Source of the DNA: Helianthus annuus
Taxonomy: Eukaryota > Streptophyta > Magnoliopsida > Asterales > Asteraceae
Reading direction: 5' to 3'
DNA length: 64,000 nucleotides
Assembly: GCF_002127325.2 (NCBI RefSeq)
Contig: NC_035437.2
Coordinates: 165,393,145 to 165,457,144 of the forward strand
The translations under genes and the position numbers were made by a program. Below, one piece after another: positions 22,478-33,049 of this stretch; position 1 is the first letter of the stretch, and the number at the start of each line of letters is the position of its first letter. The notes below the pieces were generated by a model. It ran no database searches. It was given only the letters and a program-made list of their open reading frames with translations, and was not told the origin of the DNA.

Positions 22478-23540
22478 CTAAAATCCCGGTGAAAGAATTG
22501 TCTCTGTGTAGACGGAACCATGGATAATACGGCCAAAAGTAGCAGGACTAAAGAAATCCCACTCATCCAAGTGTAAATCAAATTCGATCACTTGTCCCCA
22601 CTCCGTGATCATAAGACATGAGTCTTTCAAATTGAGATATGTGATGGATGTAATTTCTGGAAATGGAAGACACCTCCTAAAAGGAAAAGAGCACAACAAC
22701 ATCCACGATCCATTGTGAAGCTTCCACAAATCCACAGGCCGTTCGTAGTAACCGCTAGCAACAAACATATGAAGTTCGGATCTTATGCTGACTAAAGCAC
22801 CATTAGGTCCCTCACCGGAGGCATTCGGAAATGGTAATTCGGAAAACTGCTTTGTGTTTACTTCGAAGCGAATTATCATCTTGTGACCTGCAAGCCAATA
22901 TTGCGAAACTCGGAAGTATAAACCATCACCACTGAAAGTCGCCGAAGACCAGCTGTATGTCTGGCCATGGTATGGGCGCTTTTTAAGGAAGCGTACAGAC
23001 TTCCACGAGCCAAGTCGCAATGAATAGATGTAAACCGCAATAGTACCTCATCTACGTTTTATGTGAACTATATTGTAGTCAAAAGAAGAGTCAACATAGA
23101 ACCCAATAGCATCGTGTTGGACTTTGTAAAAACCCTGCTTAATAGAGTTTGACAATATCTTGCAGGCACGGGTTAGCGGATTCCATAGAAGTAACTCACA
23201 TGTGTTTTTAAGGCAAACACAGAGCATGCCATCCAAGATTGCTAAGAATAACAAATTCCTTGGACGAACATTAAATGGGGTTGGAACGTCGGTGGCTAAG
23301 AAGTAGTTAGCATCCGCAAAGTTCAACGAACGTACTAAACACAAGCTAGGGTTTCCAACAGTGAGGATTTTCTGATCGGGTGATGCTCGCATGAAATGAC
23401 AATGCACCCTTAGAAATTCCGGTTTTGAGATGTAGGCCAACCATTTCTTGCTGACCGTCTTGCATTTTGCGACAGCTAAGGGGGGGGGGGAGCCTTGCAA
23501 TTATATCCAGCATAATTACATAAAATGGTAGTGACGACAT
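22478..23540 (-). pseudogene. F-box protein with F-box-associated domain, broken
   Basis: From ATG 23540 (MSSLPFYVIMLDIIARLP) the frame is thrown by an 11-base C run (G run on the plus strand, 23480-23490), one base longer than would keep frame. Beyond it the family sequence continues (AKCKTVSKKWLAYISKP), F-box helix, then an F-box-associated beta-propeller-like region (LLFLAILDGMLCVC, LLLWNPLTRACK). TGA at 23048-23050 interrupts, after which the same frame continues (GSWKSVRFLKKRP, GLYFRVSQYWLAG, LCSFPFRRCLPFPE) to a stop at 22478. F-box proteins are substrate adaptors of SCF ubiquitin ligases. It is most simply a captured host gene; the homopolymer could also be an assembly error. Confidence 0.85.
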
Positions 23541-25380
23541 ACTGACCTTGATCTAAAAAAATGAAAAAATAACAAATATGTCACTGTATACTAATGAAAT
23601 GTAATTGGACACACTCTCGTAGCTCCTAAAGTGCATGTCATAAAAAACGAAAGGAAATAATAAAAGTTCATTCGATTAAAATAAGAAACTAAAGTGCATG
23701 TCATGTGATTTTGATGTAAAACAAAAGGAAATAGTAAAAGTTCATTCGATTCAAATGAAAACAAAAGGAAATAATAAAATATTCAAATGAAGATGACAAA
23801 AATATATATAAATAAGAAACTAAATATTTGGTGACATAAGTCTCCGTATAAAGAGCTTCTTGTAGGCCCACTATTCCAGCTCACAGGACATTACCGGTTT
23901 CCAAGTTTCTCGAACCGGCATTTGCCAGTCATTATCTTTATCTTTGTTTCCCCACTAATTTTATACACATCTAATGGATGATTTGGGTAATCTAAAGAAA
24001 AATTCCAAGGTGGGTGGTTGAGCTTGAGAGGAGCCGAAGAAAAAGAAATGCAAAGACAAACAAAAGCAAGGTGGTCACGGTGGTTTCCTGGCGCCAACGA
24101 CCGTCATTCCAAGGTAGGAAAGCCACATGTGGTGGTGGTTTGTGCATACGAGGGGCGGTGATTGGGTCCAACAGCGTGCCAGCTCTCACACCGGCATCAC
24201 CAGTACTCAACATCGACGACATCTTTGATGAATTTGGTGGCGGTAGTGCAAGATGTGGATTTGGTTTTACGGTGGCCCTTGGTGGCGGTAGGCAGGATTC
24301 GTGATGGCCAAACTATTCAGCACAAATCACTTCAGGTACTTTCTTTTCTTTATGTTTCTATTTTTAATGTTGTCCATAAGTTGGGTATTTAGTTTTCTGA
24401 TTGTATTGAAAATTGGGTGTAGTTTTTGGTTAAAGCTTATGACTTTAAGATTCCAATTTGGGTTTTCTTGAATTTCTAATTGATTGTGTATTTTCAGCAA
24501 TTTAGATTAGATGACCCTTTTGTTTTGTTTTTTATTGAAAAAAATGGAAAATTTTGATTTGTTATTAATAGGAAACAACATGCTCATAAGTTTATGATCA
24601 TGTGATTTTGATGTAAAAAATTAATAAAATTTGTATTTGATTCTTAATAAAATTTATATTCAAATGAATCTGTGTATTTAAAAAAAAGTTAATAAATTAA
24701 AGTTATTATGTGAAAACAAAATAAAAAATCATATATTATATAAAATTTCACGAATAAAATTGAAACTTATATTAAATAATACTATTCTTTCCCCATCTTT
24801 TTATCAAGTAGTATTATTTGTGAGTGAAACTTTAATATTATTAAGAGTATTTATTTCTATAATCTGAATCCTTTATTTAAAATATTACTGAATAAATAAA
24901 AAAAGTTATAGTTGGTTCTAGAACCATACCACATTTTATTTTAATAAATTCAAAATAAATAATATGTTGGTATGGACGGTGGATGATGTGTATTGGAAGA
25001 TGAGATGTGTGTGGACGGTGGATGATTGTATTGAGACATGGGATGAATATCAGACAAACACTTCAATGATTTTACACAATCGAAACCCTAAGATGCCGCC
25101 TCCTCCTCCTAAGTTAGAATATCTCTCATAAACACCATCTGTTGCACATCGCTCACACTTCAGATGCCGCCGCCTCCTCCTCCTCCTCCTAAGTCCTCTC
25201 TCCTTCTATCCTTCACTTTCCGATTCGATTAATTCGTTCTGTTCAGTTCAGGCTTCAAAGTTCAACCGTGTCGTGTTATAAACTGCCAATTAGGTATTAT
25301 TGTTAGCATAAGTGAAGTTTTTGATTGTGTTTTTCAGTTCGTATTTGTGTCTTAACTGGTGGTGTTATTATCTTAAACAG
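23541..25380. other. Helitron interior, no clear gene
   Basis: Holds a loose tandem repeat (AAAGGAAATAATAAAA and GTTCATTCGATT phrases, 23640-23790) and a 96-codon plus-strand ORF (24014-24304) with an ATG but no recognisable domain. Around 25090-25190 there is a duplicated ATGCCGCC(TCC)n phrase, probably leader sequence captured with the SDH1 fragment downstream. Confidence 0.5.
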
Positions 25381-25960
25381 GTCGCATTCCGTCCCGGAGA
25401 TCCACCTCCGGCGGCTCTTTTTCACACAGATTCTTCTCATCTGAATCGGTAATCTATTACTACCTCCGTTTGTTTTCAGTTATATCGATTCGAGCTTTGT
25501 TTTCAAGGCTCGAGCTCGGCTCGTTTGTATTTTCTCAAGCTCGAGCTCGGCTCGGGCTCGGCTCGTTTATTATCTATTAAAATTAATATATTAAATAAAA
25601 ATAATATAAATAATAGACTCAAGCTCGGCTCGGGCTCGATAAGGCTCGGCTCGTTTCGAGCTTTTTCTCGAGCCGATCTCGAGTAGCTCGCGAGCCGCTC
25701 GGCTCGTTTGCACCCCTACGCTAGATGTTTGAAATTTGATTTGTTCGAAATGCATGTGTCAGTGTGTGTGTGTGTGTGTTAATAGTGTTTCTGGATGTGT
25801 GTGAACAGAAAGTTGGAGGATCAGCGTATATGATAGTTGATCATACATACGAGCCGGAGGTGCGGGTTTACGAGCTGCAATTGGTCTATCTGAGCATGGC
25901 TTTAATACTGCTTGTATAACTAAGCTGTTTCCAACTCGTTCTCACACTGTTGCCGCTCAG
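25381..25960 (+). pseudogene. SDH1: Captured fragment of succinate dehydrogenase flavoprotein subunit (SDH1)
   Basis: Two adjacent exons with intact splice sites. 25381-25448 reads SRRSTSGGSFSHRFFSSES, a mitochondrial presequence end. After an intron holding a hAT-like insertion, 25809-25960 reads [14 protein letters not shown], then [15 protein letters not shown] and [16 protein letters not shown], the FAD-binding start of complex II flavoprotein. By comparison with the family about 16 bases are missing after DHTY, removing part of the GxGxxG loop and shifting the frame. It lies on the opposite strand to the Helitron's own genes. Recognition rests on family memory of SDH1, which is highly conserved. 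Confidence 0.88.
25505..25718. mobile_element. GCTCGAGCTCGG-type non-autonomous hAT-like insertion, partial
   Basis: Dense CTCGAGCTCGGCTCG repeats in inverted arms ending CACCCCTA at 25718, the right terminus common to this repeat type; the left terminus is not clear. It sits in the intron of the SDH1 fragment. Confidence 0.5.
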
Positions 25961-26227
25961 GTTTGCTGTATTTTTTAATTAATTGGCTGTATTTATGCTT
26001 GCTTTGTTTAGATTTTGATGAATTGATCTTAGAGAGTTTGCAACTTTACTGAATGGAGATCTAGATTATTGGCTTCATGTGATCCTACAAACCTCCTTTA
26101 ACAATTGATTTTGTAACCTTTGGGAATAGAAGCAAAAAGAATTGGGGCAAATAATGTAAAAAAGGGGACAAGTGATCACATGACTCTTGTTTCCTACACT
26201 TTATCGCTTTCTCATTTGAACCAAATA

Positions 26228-27358
26228 AGTAGTTTAAGCATAGTTGTAGGGGCGTGAATTTTTAACACGACCCGAAAACCCGACACGAACCTAACACGAA
26301 ATTCGCGGGTTTAGGTTTAGTTTAAACGGGTTCGGGTCAGTTTTAGGTTGAACCCGTGAACCCGTTTAGGTTAACGGGTCGGGTTCGGGTCAACCTGGTT
26401 GGGTTGGCAGGTTGACCCGTTTAACACATTTATACTATATTATATTCTTTTACAATATATTTTATGTCATAAATTAAATGGGGTATGTATTTATGCAATG
26501 ATTACAATTTAAAAAGAGAAATTAACAAAGATTTTATAATTTAAATATGATATTATTATATACATTAGTGTTTTTTTAAGTAAATTTTAATTTTAATATA
26601 TTAATTTCAGAAAAAAATAAAAAAAATTCGGGTTGAACGGGTCGTGTTCGGGTCAACCCACGAAACTTCGGATCGTGTTCGGGTTCTTATGTATGATATG
26701 ATTTTCGGGTTCAGGTCGTGTTCGGGTTTGTGTAAAATTTTCGGGTTCGGGTCGGGTTGAACCCGCCAACCCGCGAACACGACCTGTTTAGCACCCTTAC
26801 ATAGTTGTATATCTCACCTCAAAAAGTTTTTTATTGCAATATACCATTTACGTTTGGAACATGAAAGTAGACTAATATGATCATAGATGTACTGTAAGTA
26901 TAAAAACATGTAAAAAATATTATTGTTAGCCTAAGTGAAGTTTTTTATTGTGTTTTTCAGTTCGTATTTGTGTCTTAACTGGTGGTGTTATTTTCTTAAA
27001 CAGGTCGCATCGTGTCTTTACAAGCGCTATATTTTCCGGCAAAATCAAGGTATCATCCTATTTTATGTACATAAGTAGTTTAAGCATAGTTGTATATCTC
27101 ACCTCAAAAAGTTTTTTATTACAATATTCCATTTACGTTTGGAACATGAAAATAGACTAATATGATCACAGATGTACTGTAAGTATAAAAACATGTAAAA
27201 AATATTATTGTTAGCCTAAGTGAAGTTTTTTATTGTGTTTTTCAGTTCGTATTTGTGTCTTAACTGGTGGTGTTATTTTCTTAAACAGGTCGCATCGTGT
27301 CTTTACAAGCGCTATATTTTCCGGCAAAATCAAGGTATCATCCTATTTTATGTACATA
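26228..27358 (+). repeat. Tandem duplication, 285-bp unit, carrying an exon-like block
   Basis: Unit 2 is 27074-27358; unit 1 is 26228-26246 plus 26808-27073, which sums to exactly 285 once the MITE at 26247-26799 and its repeated target are removed. Each unit contains the TTTTTCAGTTCGTATTTGTG and TTAAACAG acceptor region seen before the SDH1 exon (25331-25380), here followed by a different downstream block (GTCGCATCGTG...AATCAAG|GTATC). Confidence 0.75.
26247..26799. mobile_element. Non-autonomous hAT element (553 bp)
   Basis: Ends TAGGGGCGTG and CACCCTTA (inverted: TAAGGGTG), flanked by a perfect 8-bp duplication CATAGTTG (26239-26246, 26800-26807). The arms are rich in ACCCGAACCC and its complement. 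Eight-base TSD and termini fit the hAT superfamily. Confidence 0.85.
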
Positions 27359-28894
27359 TACATTCCCCTAAAAGTTTTTTGTTGATTTTTTTATAGCTTA
27401 TTAGGGTTATAATTGGGGGAAATGGTTTACTGTATAAAACGTGAGATCTAAACTGTTTGAAAACGGAATGATTAATATATCTAAACATGATGCATCTTTA
27501 GAAGAACAAAGAAAATTATAAAACACAACAGTTAGAAACATATAATTTTATAAAATAAAGCATACATCATAATCATTTTTATGAAAGAATCCATACCTGT
27601 CTAAGATCAACTCAGGATGAACTTTGATCAACTAAAACCACTGCAAGGATGAATGTTTAGATTAAGAATTGTTTGCAAAAGTTATTGTGTATTGACGATG
27701 TAGAAAAACTTGAATACGGTTCTTACCTGCTAAACCCGCCAATTGAGAAGAACTGGCTTTTTGTTGGAGTAAAACAAGTAATGAATAAGGGAGTTGTATC
27801 TATATATAACACACTTAAAACCTATGAATTTTTAACAAACTGTAGCTTTTTTGAATCAACTAATCTTATCTTATTAGTCAAAATTTTAAATAATAATCCC
27901 TATTATAATGCAACAGTATCTAGTTTACTTGCTGTAGCTTTTTTAAAATAACTTAATCTTATCTTATGCTGTTTTTAAATGATAATCCCTAAAAAAATGC
28001 AAAAAGATCTAGTTTAAATTTGCTGTAGCGTTTTTGAAATAAAGTAATATTATCTTATGAGTCTAATTTTTAAATAATATCTCCTAAAAAAATGCAACAA
28101 ATACGAACTATCTAGTTTAACTTGATGTAACTGTTTCTTATAATATGATACTTACCCAAATTAGGGCTTTTTTTAGGGATTTTTTATATTGGTTACGTGC
28201 TATATATAATGCATAGTTATTACGCTTTTTTTAAAGGTGTTAAATTTTCACATTAATCATTAATTGATTTAGATTTTAGTAAGTTTATGGATTTGTGTTA
28301 AAGAGAAATTTATGAGTATAAATTTACAAAATTACGTTATAATATAACAGGACTTCAAAAATTTGGTAGTATATGATATTTACCCACTACCAGATTATTT
28401 AATTGTATATAACTATTTTTAAAAATTTAAATTTATCATCATCTCATCACTATCAGATTATTTAATTGTATATCTTTTCTTTTCAAACGACAGACATGTG
28501 TATTGTAACCTATATGAATTTTTATCACCGTTTTCCTTTTCGAATGGCACATAGATACACATTACGAGAAGGTAAAGTTTTACAAAGAATATATATGGTG
28601 TCTAATGCAGTAAAAATATATAAATAAATTGAAGTTTAATATATATTTATTATTACGAAAATATAGCTATGCAAATTATTTTTTTTATTACTGTAACTGC
28701 AATAATTGTTCACTGGATTTAAGAGGATGTGGGAATTCAAACACTGAAAATTTAAAATATAAAATAAAGTTTATTAGACTGCATTAATTCTAAAAAAACT
28801 GAAAATGAAAACAAAACAAGTGAAAATGAAATTGTCTAGATCAAACATAATTAAAAATGAAAAAAAAAAATAAAAGCACTTGAAAGATTTCATA
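27359..28894. other. Helitron interior with a degenerate tandem repeat
   Basis: No gene. About 27840-28140 three to four imperfect copies of a roughly 90-100 bp unit (CTGTAGC, poly-T, AAATAA, ATCTTATCTTA, AATCCCTA, ATGCAA). The 92-codon ORF at 27673 is read through this repeat and is not a gene. Confidence 0.6.
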
Positions 28895-29696
28895 TTATGC
28901 TGAATGAAATCTATTCCTCTTCTGAATTGACACTTGAGGAATTTTTAATTCGGTTTTCTTCTTTGCGCTTGAATCGGCTGTGTCTTCTAGTTCTTCTTCT
29001 TTGTCATCTTCTTTAGAATCATCTAAATTGATAACTTGACTCCATTTCCATTCTGATAGCCTCTTGTATCTCTTCCTTTGAGCTTCAAATGTTCGATCCT
29101 TAAAAAAACAAAAACTGAATAAATTCGATCCTTAAAAAAAGACAAAAACTGAATAAAAAAGTTAAAAAAAGATTAAATAAACCCTAAAATTACCTCTTCA
29201 GAAAATTCACGTTGAAGATGAGACTTGTACGGGCTGAACATGTGACCGTAACTGATTATCTCAACAGATTTATCACCGTCATCCTGCAAAAAACCCGTTA
29301 ATATGAACAGCTCATAATTTATTTTTTCGTTTGAACAGAAAAAATTAATAAAACAATCAAAATCGAAACCTTAGAAGCGGGAGCTGCAACTGGAGTGTTC
29401 AAATCGACGCGTTCACCTTCCAACTGAAACGAAAAAAATAACATAACAGCTCGTTATTTAATCGATGTTTGAACATAAAAATTAATAAAACAATCAAAAT
29501 CAAAACCTTAGAAGCGGGAGCTGCAACTGGATTGTTTAAATCGGCGCGTTCACCTTCCAACTGAAACGAAAAAATAACATATATTATAAAATTAAAACAG
29601 AATTTATAAATTGATACGAATTAACAATCTAACCTTTGAAAGTACTACATCATATGATTGTTTTTTCGCAATCACTGGATTCGAAATTGGATCCAT
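28895..29696 (-). CDS. Helitron small gene, five exons, 154 aa, with a duplicated exon; unknown function
   Basis: Exons 29696-29634, 29560-29507, 29423-29370, 29283-29194, 29098-28895. Every exon is a whole number of codons (21, 18, 18, 30, 67 plus stop) and every intron has GT-AG, so the 154-residue frame is fully consistent. Exons 2 and 3 are near-identical (LEGERADLNNPVAAPASK and the same with V and T substitutions), a tandem exon duplication together with intron sequence. The rest reads SVEIISYGHMFSPYKSHLQ, then RKRYKRLSEWKWSQVINL, an acidic run and a basic end. A TATAAATA lies about 50 bases upstream of the ATG. It is the gene nearest the Helitron 5' end. No domain recognised; it could be a captured host gene or an accessory Helitron protein. 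Confidence 0.65.
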
Positions 29697-29744
29697 AATC
29701 AAATGTTATGTTAAGCAATAGAAATGGGTGCCCTACTATAATAG

Positions 29745-29752
29745 TATTTATA
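29745..29752 (-). promoter_or_regulatory. TATA box of the 154-aa gene
   Basis: TATAAATA on the minus strand, about 50 bases upstream of the ATG at 29696. Confidence 0.55.
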
Positions 29753-29788
29753 GTAGGAATATAGAGGTGAATTAGGGTTATTTTGAAA

Positions 29789-29870
29789 TCTAGCACCCTT
29801 TTGTTTAGAAAGTTAGTTGCATAATCTGGCACCCTTTTGTTTAGAAAGTTAGTTGCATAATCTGGCACCC
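29789..29870. repeat. 36-bp tandem repeat upstream of the 154-aa gene
   Basis: TCTGGCACCC (or TCTAGCACCC) starts at 29789, 29825 and 29861 with TTTTGTTTAGAAAGTTAGTT between; two full copies and a partial third. Confidence 0.8.
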
Positions 29871-30648
29871 TTTATGTTTATATCTTGCTTTAAAAAAAAA
29901 ACAAACGATTAGCTATTTATTTAGAATTTATTGGCAGCCCATTTGAAGTCTTTTTGTTTATATCTTGCAGATTAATGACGTGGAGTTGAGCTGAATAGAA
30001 AATATTGAAGGAAAAAAAAAAGATAAAGGAAACTAAAATATAAGAAATGATGTTGCTATTACTTGGCTTTCAGTTGTCATTTTCAGGTTTTTTTTCGTAT
30101 GCATTAAAAATATCGAGATATGTTGTCTCCCTTTTTTTCGTATGCATTAAAAATTTGTTTTATAGAACAGAATAATACAGTACAAATTTTTGATACAATA
30201 AAGATGTCAAATTTTTGTTTTAAGAAGTTTGTTTTGTAATAGTAAAAAGTATTAATAATTCACCTTTAAAAAGTATTAATTATCATTTTAACTGATTAAT
30301 AATTAAAGGATATTAAAATTGTGTTAAATTTAGTTAACAAGTTTACTTGCGTTTAACAATGTTAAATGGTATTAATTTACAAATTAATTGTGACATTAGT
30401 TAATAAAAACGTATTTGAAAAACTTATTTTAGTCCAAAATGAAGACCAGTTCAACCTTTTGAAAGTTTCCGTAGCTTTATTCTTTATTGATTTGAGATTT
30501 GGTTGGTCAAAGAAAAGGATTAAAATGTAATTAATTTGAGGGGTTAAAAAATAAATAGTGTTTAAAAGACCACTTTACCCTCATTTTAGGGGTTTATTTA
30601 TAAATAAGGGGGGAAGAAGTTCTTAACTTTTGGGAATCCCTTCCTCAT
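29871..30648. other. Helitron 5' region, no gene
   Basis: AT-rich, no ORF of note; expected subterminal promoter/replication region of the element. Confidence 0.5.
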
Positions 30649-30668
30649 GCATTATAATATAGTATAGA
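30649..30668 (-). other. Helitron 5' terminus
   Basis: Minus strand TCTATACTATATTATAATGC, preceded by A (T30669 on plus). The TC start and TATACTATATTATAA sequence are typical plant Helitron 5' ends. Confidence 0.88.
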
Positions 30669-30831
30669 TTACAAACAAAAAATGATAAAATTAAACTTAA
30701 CATGTATGTAATCTTAAAAATACATATAATAAATTATTAAAAAACCCTAAATATAAAAAATATGAATAAAAAGATTGTTTATTAAGAGTTCTGCCAGTTC
30801 TGTAAATATTTAGGGTTCTGAAATGATCTTC

Positions 30832-30840
<9 letters not shown>
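30669..30840. mobile_element. Right arm of the long-TIR MITE split by the Helitron
   Basis: Inverted, diverged copy of 14966-15208; ends at TGATCTTCACCCTATA next to an (AT)n run at about 30837-30862. Confidence 0.7.
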
Positions 30841-30862
<22 letters not shown>

Positions 30863-30866
<4 letters not shown>

Positions 30867-31089
30867 TAATAAAAATAATTCGAGCGAAACCGAGCGATCG
30901 ACGAGCAAGCGGACCTTTGCTCATGCTTGGCTCGTTTTCAAATCGAACCGAGCCTAGGGGCTCATTTACAAACTGAGCAGGAATCGAACGAGCATTTTTC
31001 GGGCATTTTTCGAGCGATCTTCGAGCAGTTTGGATAGCCCTAATGTCAAAACATGTTTCATTAGTATATATAAATTGATATGATGTCAA
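30863..31089. other. CGAGCGA-rich repeat remnant, no gene
   Basis: Phrases such as CGAGCGAAACCGAGCG and GGCTCGTTTTC resemble the sequence at 1-90, suggesting the same non-autonomous family on both sides of the nest. Confidence 0.4.
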
Positions 31090-31872
31090 AATAATTGGTT
31101 TAGATAGTTAAAAGTCCAATTAGCGCAAAACGCATATTTACTAGTTTTTACTTTTTAGATATAACATGCTTGACTCATCATTTTGCCTATTAAACGTGAT
31201 TGTCGGAGGGTATGATCACAGGGGAAATCACATAGGAAAGTTCGATTCGAACTTTGACTTGACCATAATGGTCAGAACTGAAAGTCAAACTGTTTGACTT
31301 TGAGTTGAATTCTAACTAAATAATCGGAATTGACCAATGGAAATGACTTACTACATAAAGGGACTATTGAGAACAATAGGGGCAACTTCTAGCTCCAGAA
31401 ATGCTCCAAGAAAGATTTAGCAGTGAATTGTGAAGGTGTGAGTTGAATGAACAACTTGATCATCTATTTATACCACTCTAAATGGCCTCAAATCATGACA
31501 AGTGTTGCCAAAGATCATTAGGAGCTGATTAGTGTCGCAACACATGGAGGAAGGAGAGTTAGAGCGGCATAAACCAGAGAGCTAGGTGGCAACATGGCAG
31601 GCAAGCTGCCATATTTCTGTCGCTGGGCACCTCTTACGGACCATAAGAGGTGGGTTACGGTCCGTAAGGGGTGTTTTCACTGCCTTACGTTTTCAAAACC
31701 CCTTACGGTCTGTAAGGAGTACGTTACGGTCCGTAAGGGACCTCCGGAAGCTGAATTTTTGGCATTTTATCATTTTAGTCCTTGGACTTTTATATTATTC
31801 CCTTTTTTTGACGTAATTTGACCCTCTCCTTCCACAAATCGAAATTAAACGGAGAGTTTGGACACGTGTCGC
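31090..31872 (-). repeat. Gypsy LTR fragment (minus orientation)
   Basis: On the minus strand it shows the same landmarks as 57708-59707: palindromic TTACGGACCGTAA units (plus 31635-31735), a TATAAATA box (plus 31468-31475), and an AGTCAAACAG...TGACTTTCAG block. No coding sequence attached. Short ORFs over it are not genes. Confidence 0.65.
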
Positions 31873-31929
31873 GTCAAAATATGATAATTTGTACAGTATG
31901 TTACATAGACGGTCCACTTTGGGTAATTA

Positions 31930-32330
31930 TGATTACTTGGGTGATTATCTTATTTCTTGGTCATCTAAAAGACAACCCATAGTCTCACGTTCCAGTACCG
32001 AAACTGAAATATCGTGGAGTTGCTAACGTTGTTGTTGAAACAAGTTGGCTACATAACTTATTTCTTTAATTGCATGTTCCAGTTTGCTGTGCCACTATTG
32101 TCTATTGTGACAACTGTCAACGTATCAGATGTTTATTTATCTAGAAATCTTGTTCAGCATCAAAGGACCAAACATGTAGAACTTGATATCCACTTTGTTT
32201 GAGAAAAGGTTCGCCTAGGCACATCCGTGTTCTTTAAGTGCTAACCTCCTACCAATACACGCACATCTTCACCAAAAGCCTTTCAAGACAGTTATTTCCT
32301 AATTTTCGTTTCAGTTTAACAGTGTGTCAA
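31930..32330 (+). pseudogene. Ty1/copia pol remnant (RNase H end)
   Basis: Reads LISWSSKRQPIVSRSSTET, then a TSWLHNL-like block, a CDN-like block and RTKHVELDIHF across at least two frames with a stop after HFV; this is the C-terminal copia RNase H. The 5' part is absent. What follows (32331-32500) may be its decayed 3' LTR. Confidence 0.8.
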
Positions 32331-32499
32331 AACTCCGTTTAAACTGGGTAATATTAGCGGAATATATTATGTATCTTAGGAAAGGATTATGATGTCCATA
32401 ATCATAAGAGGTTAGTTAGACTAGAGTCCTCTATATATTGTATTGAAAGGATGACAAACATTATACCATAAACACTTTTAGGTTGGTCAATAGAAAGAT

Positions 32500-33049
32500 G
32501 GAAATATGGAAAACTAAACTTACGTCCAAATGCATTCATGATTTAATACTCGGAGAAGATATCCCAAGAAGAACTATAGTGAATTTACAGTTTCTTTTTG
32601 GTTGAAAAGTAAGAACAAGGATGACGAGTTGCAAACATAATTCGTTTTAAATGGCTAATTTAGTTTCAACATAATTGTTTATAAAAAAGGTAAAATAAAG
32701 TAGCACCAAATTTCAATTTGCTTTAAACTTTTTGGAATATAAATTATGAAGGCATATTTCTCTTGACTATTCTTCACATACATAATGTTGGAAGGAAGTT
32801 TGTATAAATTAGATATATGCTCTAAACTTTTTGGAATATAAATTATGAAGACATATTTCTCTTGACTATTCTTCACATACATAATGTTGGAAGGAAGTTT
32901 GTATAAATTAGATATAAAATAACACGAATTATTGGGTCATCTTATTTCCACATCTCAATGTCTTATTCTCACATTTTTTTTTACTCACTCTCTCTCTCTC
33001 TCTCTCTCTATCTACCTATCTTTTGAACGATAAAGAATCTCACTGTAAA
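32500..33049. repeat. Non-coding; 99-bp tandem duplication and CT microsatellite
   Basis: 32724-32822 is repeated at 32823-32921 (both with TTTTTGGAATATAAATTATG and AATGTTGGAAGGAAG). It is related to 42700-42790, so it is part of the same local repeat family. A (CT)n run occupies about 32985-33010. Confidence 0.65.

Larger units (their letters stand above)
15209..30668 (-). mobile_element. Large autonomous-type Helitron (15.46 kb)
   Basis: Read on the minus strand it begins TCTATACTATATTATAATGC (30668 downward) and ends with a GC-rich hairpin then CTAG (15212-15209). Flanks are A and T, so it sits between A and T of the host with no target duplication, as Helitrons do. It carries RepHel and an RPA-like gene on the minus strand plus an F-box pseudogene, two small spliced genes, a plus-strand SDH1 fragment and later MITE insertions. 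RepHel has one frameshift and one nonsense codon, so the element looks recently inactivated. Confidence 0.9.

Noticed and set aside
24014..24304. 96-codon ORF inside the Helitron
   Set aside because: Has an ATG and mixed composition but no recognisable domain or matching splice sites; could be captured exon sequence, not enough to call.
27673..27951. 92-codon ORF
   Set aside because: Runs through the degenerate 90-100 bp tandem repeat; composition is that of AT-rich repeat.
31586..31821. Two overlapping ORFs in the LTR fragment
   Set aside because: Cover the ACGGACCGTAAG palindromes in U3; repeat translation.
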